From NCBI RefSeq assembly GCF_003576645.1, contig NC_044922.1:6395646-6459645 (forward strand): 64,000 bases of DNA, given 5' to 3'. Below the pieces are notes generated by a model. That model was not told the origin of the DNA. It was given only the letters and a program-made list of their open reading frames with translations, and did no database searches. The first letter of the stretch is position 1, and each line of letters starts with the position of its first letter. This DNA is from Ipomoea triloba (taxonomy: Eukaryota > Streptophyta > Magnoliopsida > Solanales > Convolvulaceae). The position numbers and the translations under genes are program-made. This document shows positions 34,628 through 44,077 of the stretch, piece after piece.

Positions 34628-35130
34628 CAGCGTGTTTGGTTCGTGGAATAGGTCAGGAATGGAATACCATTCCCGGGAATAGACTTATTCCACTGTTTGG
34701 TTCGTCATTCTATTCCTAGGAATAACATTCCCGGGAATGAGCTATTCCCTTTGTAAGGGGAATAGCCATTCCTAGGGGACCCCCTAGTATTAGCTATTCC
34801 CAAGTATTTGGGAATAGCTTTTATACTATAATACCAAGAATGCCCTTTTATATTATATTATAATTCTTAACAACAACAACAACAAGAACAATAATAATAA
34901 TAATAATAATAATTTCTCAACCTATGTATGTGTGTGTGTATATATATATATATATGTTTGTGTGTGTTAACCAGAGAGAACTGTCAGTGAAAATATATAA
35001 TTGTATAGAAAAATGAATATAGAAACAGTTAAGCTATTTATATAGAAAAATGAAGAATGTTAACCACATATTCAAACTCAAAAATCTTAGGCCTGAATCT
35101 CTCAACCTCCATGTATCTCTCTAACAAATA

Positions 35131-35165
<35 letters not shown>

Positions 35166-35327
35166 TATATTATATTATATTATATTATATTAAAGAATTA
35201 TTAATTAAAGGCAACTTAGATATAAACAAACATACATGTGTCCTGCATAATAATAATAATAATAATAATAAATGTAATAATGATGATAATAATAATGATG
35301 ATGATGATGATGATTATTATTATTATT

Positions 35328-35360
<33 letters not shown>

Positions 35361-35573
35361 ATTATTATTTTGTATAAGGGTATTTATGTCTTTAAAACCT
35401 ATTTCATTTCTATTACTTTAACCAACCAAACATTGGAATACAATTCCTAAAGTCAATTCCTTCAGCGAACCAAACAACAGAATATAATTCATGTCCTATT
35501 CCTTACCTATTCCATTCCCTGTGAAATAGTATTCCTATTCCTTCCAAATTCATTCCGTGAACCAAACGTGCTG
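34628..35573. mobile_element. Tourist-like (PIF/Harbinger) MITE (946 bp)
   Basis: Ends are cagcgtgtttggttcgtgga and the inverted tccgtgaaccaaacgtgctg. The flanking trinucleotide is taa on both sides (34625-34627, 35574-35576), the target size of PIF/Harbinger elements. Inside are many 'ggaatagg/cctattcc' motifs and a compound microsatellite (35122-35370). Confidence 0.75.
35122..35370. repeat. compound microsatellite (TTA, ATTAT, TAA, GAT, TTG units)
   Basis: Successive runs are (ATT)n at 35131-35160, (ATATT)n to 35190, (AAT)n at 35247-35270, (GAT)n at 35295-35312, (TAT)n, (TTG)n at 35329-35359 and (TTA)n. Poly-Ile, Asn, Tyr, Cys and Val frames here are artefacts. Confidence 0.9.
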
Positions 35574-35769
35574 TAAGTGTATGTGCATTTTAGCGGCATT
35601 ATAATTATGTCGGAAACAAATATATATAATTGAGACAAAATATAGTGTGGACACAAATTTTGATACATTTCGTGACAAATAGACTTGGCAATTATAGATC
35701 GTTAACAAGACAAAAATAAGTAAAAACTTCCTAACCTCTATTAGAATGCAGTATCTGTTCATAACTACT

Positions 35770-35885
35770 TTCTCAACCTATTGAAGCACAAGAGTTAGTA
35801 GTGACTCCACTGAGGCTCGAACCCACCACCTCCCATATAAAGGGAAGGGTTTGATGCTACTGGACCACAAGGTCCTTGGCACAAC
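35770..35885 (-). mobile_element. tRNA-derived SINE-like copy
   Basis: On the minus strand it starts near ccaaggaccttgtggtccag, has a B-box-like gggttcgagcctcagtggag, and belongs to the family at 28383 and 42466. Confidence 0.6.
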
Positions 35886-36384
35886 TTTCCATTTCTTAAA
35901 AAATTAGTTTTATTATTTTTATTTTTAGTTTATTTTTATTTTTGAATGAGATACCACATAGGATGTCATACAATTAAAATTAACAGTTACATGTTGATAA
36001 TCTATTAAATATGTTAATTGCACAATTTTAATCAATTTAAAGGTTTAATGTAAGTTTTTTTAGTTCGAGGGTCTAATTGCATTTTTACATATTGTTGGGG
36101 GCTTATTTGACCGTTATCCCTATTAAAAAATTTATTAATTAAGACTTAAGAGACAAAAATTACTATATCACCAACCTGTTGAAACACAAAAAGTTGCTGC
36201 ATGCCATCTGAGCACAAGGTGCTTGGCAATTAAAAATATTTTTTCCTCGTTTTATTTTTGGCAACACTATACAATCTAAGTGACTGTTGGTTAACAAAAG
36301 GACTATATCGAATGCAATCGTTTGAAGTTATAAAGATTATTAAGAATCTTAATAGGAAAAAAAAAAGATAGATAAACAGTCATT

Positions 36385-37925
36385 ATACGGTAGACCATGG
36401 TCATAAAATGACGCTGTTTCAATAAGTGGGAGAAACGACGGCCGTAATTCGTAACGGAGCTCCGTAACTGATACTATAGTTGATCCCAAAAGATACTGCC
36501 TCACATTTTTTTTATATTATCGAATGAAACTGTAGTTATATCGAAATGTAACTGTAGTTGTGTTGAAATGTAACTGTAGTGTATATAAACTAATACTGAA
36601 TAACAGATTCACATTTGTGTTTTTATATTATCGAATGAAACTGTAGTTATATCGAAATGTAACTGTAGTTGTGTTGAAATGTAACTGTAGTGTATATAAA
36701 CTAATACTGAATAACAGATTCACATTTGTGTTTTTATATTATCGAATGAAACTGTAGTTATATCGAAATGTAACTGTAGTTGTGTTGAAATGTAACTGTA
36801 GTGTATATAAACTAATACTGAATAACAGATTCACATTTGTGTTTTTATATTATCGAATGAAACTGTAGTTATATCGAAATGTAACTGTAGTTGTGTTGAA
36901 ATGTAACTGTAGTGTATATAAACTAATACTGAATAACAGTTTCACATTTGTGTTTTTATATTATCGAATGAAACTGTAGTTATATCGAAATGTAACTGTA
37001 GTTGTGTTGAAATGTAACTGTAGTGTATATAAACTAATACTGAATAACAGGTTCACATTTGTGTTTTTATAGTATCGAATGAAACTGTAGTTATATCGAA
37101 CTGTAACTGTAGTTGTGTTGAAATGTAATTGTAGTGTATATAAACTAATACTGAATAACAGGTTCACATTTGTGTTTTTATATTATCGAATGAAACTGTA
37201 GTTATATCGAAATGTAACTGTAGTTGTGTTGAAATGTAACTGTAGTGTATATAAACTAATACTGAATAACAGTTCCGCATTTGTGTTTTTATATTATCGA
37301 ATGAAACTGTAGTTATATCGAAATGTAACTGTAGTTGTGTTGAAATGTAATTGTAGTGTATATAAACTAATACTGAATAACAGATTCACATTTGTGTTTT
37401 TATATTATCGAATGAAACTGTAGTTATATCGAAATGTAACTGTAGTTGATCGAATGAAACTGTAGTTATATCGAAATGTAACTGTAGTTGTGTTGATGAA
37501 ACTGTAGTTATATCGAAATGTAACTGTAGTTGTGTTGAGATGTAACTGTAGTGTATATAAACTGATACTGAATAACAGTTTCACATTTTTTGGTGTATAT
37601 TGTCCAATGAAACTGTAGTAATATCGAAATGATATTGTAGTTGTGTTGAAAGGAAACTGCAGTGTATTATAAAAGAAACTGTAGTTGTGTTGAAAGGAAA
37701 CTGAATATAATAACCGGTTCACATATTTGAGTATATAATATCGAATGAAATTGCAGTTATATCGAAAATAAACTGCGGTTGTGTCGAAATGTAACTGCAG
37801 TTGTGTTGAAATATAACTGCAGTGTATATGAACTGAAAGTGAATGGGGCGGAATGGAGACCGTTTCGGTCATCTGTTTTCATTAATCAAAATGACGTCGT
37901 TTTGATGCATGGTCCACAGTTAATA
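36385..37925. mobile_element. family B element containing an expanded satellite array
   Basis: The left end has ttatacggtagaccatggtc and 'aaaatgacgctgttt', the right end aaaatgacgtcgttttgatg then catggtccacagttaat. A related unexpanded element is at 52865-53405. The interior is almost wholly made of 'aactgtagttgtgttgaaatgt' type units; see the array entry. Confidence 0.8.
36521..37560. repeat. 111-bp tandem array, about 9 regular copies plus truncated units
   Basis: The string cgaatgaaactgtagttata starts at 36521, 36632, 36743, 36854, 36965, 37076, 37187, 37298 and 37409, exactly 111 bases apart each time. Copies differ by only a few substitutions. After 37409 units are truncated (about 37450 and 37495). 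Each unit holds three shorter 'aactgtag' sub-units. 111 is divisible by 3, so one frame stays open, but the translation is only a repeat. Confidence 0.95.
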
Positions 37926-38887
37926 GATAAAATGTAAAAATGTTCAAAAACTTATAATGCCGCAAGAGTCAAATTATTTTTTGAAATACTCAGGAATCTA
38001 AGTCCCACTACCGGAGTTTAATTTAAACCTATAACTACCCATTTAGAATGATAAGTGAGATGTCATCACACTACATGGTAGTTGGTAATTATATATTACC
38101 AAAATTTCATGCTCATACTCTTTCCACATGTTTGGTTAATCGGAATATTTTGGAAATGGAATAACATTGTTGGTAATAGGCCTATTTAGTTGTTTGGTAA
38201 GTCATTTTATTTTTGAGAATAAGTTATTCTCCTTGTAAAGGAAACAACTATTCCGGAGGGAAGTTGGTATTAAGCTACTTCTATCCCACGAACCAAACAA
38301 TAGAATGTAACGACTTTAATTTATTATATACCTTGCCAATTTCATTTTCTACGAAAGATTCTTATTCCATCAAAATTCATTTCGTAAACCAAACATTATA
38401 CTTATCTCTATGTATTCATATTTATTAGCTTGTTTTCACATTTCTTTAAATATAACTTCTTCTTCTTCTTCTTTTTTTGCTTTTTTTTTTTTTTGTCAAA
38501 AATTTTTTCCTTTGTTTTTCCTCATTTTCCCTCTTCTCCCTTCCCTCTCTATCTTACTTGGTACTGAAAAAACCATTTAAAAAATTGAAACTCTTGGTGT
38601 CTTGGAGATGCTCTAATTCTATCTCTGATATATGCCGTGATCGAAAGCCCGGAAGAAGATGCACTGAGCTGAACTTTATTTAAGTAGACAGAAACGCGAC
38701 ATTAACAACAACAACAACGTAATTAAGTAACAATATTAATGTAAAGAAACCGACAAACACTACATGCATGCAAGCATCATAATCCAGCTTATTAATACAA
38801 CAACTTATTATAAGACAAGCTAATAAGCCACATACGAATTCATCATGAAATCAAGCAAAAACCATGCAATTATATATAATCTTAGCT

Positions 38888-39142
38888 TCAAGGCTGCAGA
38901 TTGATGGAAGGTTTGGAGTGTGGTATCTTGCGAGGCTTGTTGACGGAAGGGTGATGAGGTGGCAGTCTCTTTCCGGCCACAACCGCGGCGGCGTGGGCGG
39001 CCTTATAACGGGCGGCCACGGCCGGAGGGCAACACGCCTGGACTGGAGGTCTGCAACAATTGTTGGGAGGCAAGTACGCCCCCTCCACTGCTGTAGCCAC
39101 AAGGAACAAAGCAAAGAATATTCCAACAACCTTGATGTTCAT
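38888..39142 (-). CDS. small secreted CC-x6-CC protein, paralog P4
   Basis: An 84-residue duplicate of P3. The signal peptide is MNIKVVGIFFALFLVATAVEG. The mature part starts AYLPPNNCC, then RPPVQA and the second CC, so spacing is kept but the Trp found before the second pair in P1-P3 is replaced by Ala. CPPAVAARYKAAHAAAVVAG follows, then KRLPPHHPSVNKPRK and a tail ending SINLQP. The last 35 residues are nearly invariant between P3 and P4 (one extra His and a last-residue change), whereas the CC-x6-CC region varies. The TATA-like CTATTTAAG is at 39238-39246. Function unknown. Confidence 0.8.
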   Translation of the reverse strand: MNIKVVGIFFALFLVATAVEGAYLPPNNCCRPPVQACCPPAVAARYKAAHAAAVVAGKRLPPHHPSVNKPRKIPHSKPSINLQP

Positions 39143-39225
39143 GTGTTTTTTTTTTTTGGCGAATTGGGATCTTATAAGTACCTTAATTGTGTTGTTTATG
39201 GGCAGGATTGAGTGGAATGAATAAG

Positions 39226-39262
39226 ATTCTGCTTTGGCTTAAATAGGAGACAGAATGCAGTG
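39226..39262 (-). promoter_or_regulatory. core promoter module of P4
   Basis: Essentially identical to 31834-31872 (ctgctttggcttaaatagga). A second module lies at 40457-40492. Confidence 0.6.
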
Positions 39263-39334
39263 TTCACATCCACCTCGGATTCTCCAAGGTGATGATATAT
39301 ATTGTAACTTTTAAGTTAATTTCATTTTTTATCC

Positions 39335-39562
39335 TTCTCCCAGAAGGTTGAATTCCTAATTTCAAGACCGACAAAGCTCAACCTTTTTTAGAGGATATAA
39401 ATCATGGTAATTGGTAACTCAACTGGACACAAGGCTATATCGTGCACAAGGAGCCCTCTCACTTTGAGAGGTTGCTCCCATACTGTCGCGGGTAGTACGA
39501 CTCGATCCCTGTCTCTTATCCCAAATTTCACCCATATGACCAGTTGAGCTGTCCATGAGGGC
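39335..39562 (-). mobile_element. tRNA-derived SINE nested in copy B (228 bp)
   Basis: A perfect 16-bp target duplication, atttcattttttatcc, is at 39319-39334 and 39563-39578. On the minus strand the element begins gccctcatggacagctcaac, with an A-box-like cagctcaactggtcat and a B-box-like gggatcgagtcgtacta. Copy A has the uninterrupted site (32126-32146). Confidence 0.85.
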
Positions 39563-39919
39563 ATTTCATTTTTTATCCTAGATTTATAGGTGATAGTCAA
39601 CTTTTAGTTCTTTTTATCATAATATTATCATTTGGTTCTGGTATTATTGTGTCATGACAATTTTTGGTCATTCGTTAACAAAATCGTTAAATACAAGAAC
39701 ATTTCAATCTTTTTTTATACAAAGTAAATTGACCTCGTTATATTTTTTATGTTTATTTTTTTTTGAAAAAAATTATAATTAAAGACTGAAATGCTTTTGT
39801 ATTTAATACTGTAACATTTAAGCTATTTTGTTGATAAAAGACCAAAAATGGTCATGCCACAATAATACTAAGACCAAATGTGTGTTCTAATAAAAAATGA
39901 CTAGAAATGAGTTGTCACC

Positions 39920-40379
39920 ATGGTTGAAAAAATCGCTAGACGCTCGGGGAGCGCCTAGGACGCCTAGCTGGGGATTAATCAGAGCCTAGGCGTCCGTGTA
40001 TTTTTTTTTATTTTTTATTTTTTTAAAATTTGTTTAAGTATTTTTAATTTTTTAAAGACTAATAATTATAAATTATATAATACTTTAATAGTTAATATTA
40101 AAATATTAAATATTACCCTAAAAAATATCTAATGTTTGTACAATTTAGGATTATTTCGCTCAAAATGATGTTGTTTTGAGTAAAATAACCCTTTTTTTTT
40201 AAAAAAAAAAAAAGAACAATAGTGAATCGACCGACTAGAAGGCCTAGTCGACGCCTAGGCGGTCACCTAGCCGGCCAGCCACCTAGACCACCATTTAATG
40301 TGATACGCTAGGCGATCGATCAGCGCCTAGCGTCTAGGCGGAGATTAATCGGCGCCTAGGCGGGATTTTTGCAACACTG
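39920..40379. mobile_element. Mutator-type MITE nested in copy B (460 bp)
   Basis: A perfect 9-bp target duplication, gttgtcacc, is at 39911-39919 and 40380-40388. The ends atggttgaaaaaatcgctag and gcgggatttttgcaacactg are inverted. The interior has many ctaggcg/cgcctag motifs. Copy A has the empty site (gactgtcatttataaattt near 32482). Confidence 0.85.
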
Positions 40380-40456
40380 GTTGTCACCTATAAATTTAAG
40401 ACAAAAAATCGAATTACGTCTCGTAATGTTTAAAGATTTTTTAAAGACCAGGCAAC

Positions 40457-40492
40457 AATGCTTTGGCTTAAATAGGAAACAGAAAGCATTGA
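40457..40492 (-). promoter_or_regulatory. second promoter module in copy B
   Basis: 'atgctttggcttaaatagga' at 40458 is the partner of 32548-32585. No intact peptide gene lies directly downstream on the minus strand. Confidence 0.5.
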
Positions 40493-41500
40493 TACATTCA
40501 CTTGGCTGTACGTATATGCAATTAGAAATGGTTTTTTAGGAACAAGAATTAGATGTTTCCGCTAACAAAACAAAGATTTTGAGGGAACTCCAACGTTGGT
40601 TTCAAGATCATCACTTGCATGATAAGCCCGTCACTTAAAAAAAAAAAAAAAAAAAAAAAGTTCATTCCAATCCCGTCATTAATTTTATATATCCAGCATG
40701 TGTATGTTGAATCAGTCTCCACTTGTAAGTTAAGCGGATAATTGGTTTGATAATCATAAAATTCAAAGTTCTATTCCAGTGAGAGTTGTATATTTATTGA
40801 TATTCTTAGTTTGAGCTCTTTACCGGCTAAGACCACAAAAAAGACACCGGCCTTCACATAATAATTGCAGGCTTGCATGTAAATCAAAGTCGTCCACTTG
40901 CATCAGTGTATGTGAATGCAGGTCATCAGTCAGGAACAAATAGAAGTCTGCATTCTGCAATAATTTAATTTGAGTTCTTTTTTACATATATTTTTTTGTC
41001 TTATTTTAACTGTCATGTTTACTATTTATTAATCAAACAAAAAAATTAATGCATACGAGCATAAATTTTTGAATTCCTCAAAAGAATTAATGCATGTGAG
41101 CATAAATTTTGGAATTCCTCCCATCTTACCATCCCCAAATTCATCAGCAGAAGAAGTATTAAAACTACAAGATGACATTCAATAAATAGAGACTAACTTA
41201 ATTGATAAAGCTAAGATGGAGAAAACTAATTATATATATACTTAAAATACAAAACATTTAGTTCACTACAAGACTTAGAGAATTGGTGAAAAAAATTGGT
41301 GAGAATTCGTAATTTAGTCACAAACAATACTCTTTTTGTAACAAAAAAAAAAAACTTTGACACTATTATTTGTAATAATTGTGATAACTTTAATTTTATT
41401 TTTTTTTGTCACGGATAGTATGGTATTTGTAACAACTAAGTATTTGTTACAAATAAGTTGTCACTATTACTATAATGATAGTGTCGTAACCTAAGTTGTT

Positions 41501-42465
41501 AGCGGGTTGACTCGTTGAAGACCCGTTATGTTTCGTGTTTGGATCAACCCGTTAAACCTATTAAGAACACGTTTAAACCTGTTAATATTATCATATTAAC
41601 CCGTTTATACAAACTTGTTTATAACTCGATAAGTAAGGATCAATTTATTACATCAGGTCAAGACCCTACACCAATTATTGATGTTCAACAATTTGACATT
41701 TGAATTTTTATTGTGTTCAATTTTATTCTAAAAAGTTATTATGGACTATTTGAACCATGAACCGGAGATTCAAAATCATAACCGAATCGAATTGCAGTCA
41801 TATATACTTATATGTGAGAATTAGAATAAATACGAAAAAAAACATAAATTATTTATAAATATTATAATTTTAATTTTAAACTAATGATAGTAGTTGTTCC
41901 AATTGATTGGCGATTTTAATAAATCGAAACCCAAATATTGGATTCCGAGTTTGAGTCATAACCGGAACATTTCGATTTGATTGCTACAATGTCCAGCTCG
42001 ATTCTGGGTCTACCCCAAGTATTTTCCTTTTATTTTATGCAAAATAAATTCTTCAATCAACCAAGTAAGGTAAAATTTGTTATGGAAAAGAAAAAAAAAT
42101 TCTTGTGAACCAAATAGACCACTATAGAGAAGTGAATGATTCAATTGAGAGTTATTCACTTTTGGTATTCATGTTTTTTTTTTTTTTTTTTTTTTTTTCA
42201 CATTTGAGGTTACTTTGAAAATTGTCACATTTAATCTTGCACAAAATGTGACAAAATAATATTTGAGAACTAAATATGAAAGTAATTTAATAATTATAAG
42301 ACTAAAAGCGAAAAATAACTTTAATCGATTGAAACTAAAGTACAAAAGAGTAGATTTTTCAATTTCCAATTGAATTAGATTTTAAGTTTAATCTTTTTTC
42401 AATACTTGACATGAACCGACATTTCTTTTATCCACGCAATAGAGTAAAAGTTTTTTTTTTTTTTA
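41501..42465. other. gene-free spacer
   Basis: The sequence is AT-rich, with a T run near 42174-42199. No coding region is supported. Confidence 0.6.
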
Positions 42466-42580
42466 GTACTATTGACTCTGCTACAATGCAGTATCTATAC
42501 TTAGGCTCAAACCCACTCCCTTTCATATGAGAATGCAACCGGGTGCCACTAGACCAGGTCTTCGCTCAATAGAATAAAAG
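42466..42580 (-). mobile_element. tRNA-derived SINE-like copy
   Basis: On the minus strand: agacctggtctagtggcacc, a B-box-like gtgggtttgagcctaag, 'gatactgcattgtagcagagtcaatagtact', then an A-rich tail (T run 42451-42464 on the plus strand). Same family as 28383-28499. Confidence 0.7.
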
Positions 42581-42846
42581 CTAGGGAGCAAAATATTGCA
42601 AAGATAAAAGGAAATCCGGGAGAAGATACAAGAATTCATTAAAGAAATATTAAGGACCAATGCAAACAAACATTACAGCAGCACACAAAAGCCTATAATA
42701 AAGGATACAGGATAGAATGACAAAGTTGTTAAACATGAAAACCAGAAACTAATAGCAGTGATGCATAGACAGGATTCAGACTTGCCAGACGAGAACAAAC
42801 TGCCCTCCAAGAACACAGCTAATCACAAGCTGCTGCATTCATGGCT

Positions 42847-43059
42847 TCAGGGATGACGGAAAGGATGAGGGAGGATATCCTCAAGAGAAGGGCGAGGCTT
42901 CTGGTGAGCTTCGGGAAGTTTAGTCGCGCCATTTGTATCTGCAGGGCAGCAATCTGTTATTTTTCCATTGCAGCAAGGGGGGAAAGGAGGGTGCAGTTGC
43001 CCATATGCAGTTGTAACAAGTAGGAATGTGAAGATCGCAACACAGAATTGAGTTGCCAT
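42847..43059 (-). CDS. small secreted CC-x6-CC protein, paralog P5
   Basis: A 70-residue single-exon gene and the most diverged member. The signal peptide MATQFCVAIFTFLLVTTAYG is followed by QLHPPFPPCC. The cysteine pairs (about residues 29-30 and 37-38) enclose NGKITD, so the CC-x6-CC spacing and even the residue positions match P1-P4. The tail is Cys-free: PADTNGATKLPEAHQKPRPS and a His/Pro-rich end (LPHPFRHP). It lies just downstream of the AIPP2-like gene on the same strand, about 1 kb from its stop. A TATA-like CTTAAATATAG is at 43114-43124. A transcript-like 3' flank (42600-42846) is AT-moderate. Function unknown. Confidence 0.75.
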   Translation of the reverse strand: MATQFCVAIFTFLLVTTAYGQLHPPFPPCCNGKITDCCPADTNGATKLPEAHQKPRPSLEDILPHPFRHP

Positions 43060-43113
43060 ATATTTAGAGAATTTGCAGAGGGGATATGCAGTCTGTTTGT
43101 TATCTGCAGTTCA

Positions 43114-43124
43114 CTATATTTAAG
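43114..43124 (-). promoter_or_regulatory. putative TATA box of P5
   Basis: CTTAAATATAG on the minus strand, about 55 bases before the ATG. Confidence 0.45.
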
Positions 43125-43284
43125 TGTTTCTGTGAGAGAAAATGCAATGGAAACTTACTTGTTATATATAGAATTTGGCAAGGCTGAGATCTACTATGCA
43201 CAGATGCATCTGATTAATCAATTCTGGGATTTGTCCGGCTGCCAGATCCAAATTGGTCTTCCATTGGACATTCCTCCATCCTGA

Positions 43285-44077
43285 ACAAGGAACGCCACTT
43301 CAAATCAAATCATCTAACAATAAATAAATGAACAACGTGCATTGATTTTTCAGGTACCTAAACCACAGACACATAATAAAAGACAAACAAAAGCATATGA
43401 GACACCTTTCCATACTATAGTTTAAGAAACAGTATTCCAACCAATTGGTTGGATGATGATTTCCAGGCTATTTGATCTTGTGATAGCAATTGGAATTGTC
43501 ATTTTCTTCAAAGAAACTTTGAAGGCAATTCGCTATTGAATTGACATGCCACCCTGCTGAGAATATTCTCAAACAATTAAATTATTTTTCCAACCATGCT
43601 TGAAAGATACTCCTAATTGGCACATCATTTCAGATCATAATCGGTATCAACACCATAATTTAGAAGCTTTTCTGCAATGCAATTGCAACTCTAAAGTACA
43701 CTGTATATGTTAACAGTAAAAGAGATAGGAAAGCAGAAAAACTTGTACATTCTACACCCAGCAGCATGTGTATGCTAGCATATTAATGCTGTATGTTGAA
43801 AATTACAATAACAGTTAGAATAGATCTCAAAATGATCAAATTTCAAATTCCAGAGATACTTATTAAAAATAAAAAAAAATAAAAAAAAAATAAAAAAAGA
43901 TGTCAAATTCCTGAGAAACTGATTCAGCTAAAGTTTAATAACTACTAGATATGACTAACAATGTGAGCATATCTTGTTTGCATTAAAATATGTATTAAAT
44001 CACATTGAGCAACTAGTCCCAAGGATGCTTCTGGCCTACCACTGCAGGATGAAGAACAGGCTTGAGCATTCAACCAA
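43285..44077. other. spacer and 3' region of the AIPP2-like gene
   Basis: No separate gene. The part next to 44078 probably contains the 3' untranslated region of the upstream minus-strand gene; A-rich runs are near 43867-43899. Confidence 0.5.

Larger units (their letters stand above)
39312..40435. mobile_element. Mutator-type MITE family D, copy B, with two nested insertions
   Basis: It starts aagttaatttcattttttat and ends about gacaaaaaatcgaattacgt, the same position relative to P4 as 32122-32523 is to P3. It is interrupted by a SINE (39335-39562) and a MITE (39920-40379), which explains its greater length. Confidence 0.75.
35890..41500. repeat. segmental duplication, copy B (contains peptide gene P4)
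   Basis: 'agataccacataggatgtcat' at 35948 matches 28946, and the rest resumes at 37964 after a family B element. It then runs co-linear with copy A to about 41500. Copy B has its own insertions (36385-37925, 39335-39562, 39920-40379) and lacks those of copy A. Confidence 0.8.

Noticed and set aside
35057..35450. Frames of poly-Ile/Asn/Asp/Cys/Val
   Set aside because: Compound microsatellite inside a Tourist-like MITE.
36521..37560. CRISPR-like array
   Set aside because: Units are contiguous 111-bp tandem repeats without spacers, in a eukaryotic genome.
36961..37872. Minus-strand frames of 68 and 155 codons in the 111-bp array
   Set aside because: The period is divisible by three, so any open frame repeats; the protein is only the translated satellite.
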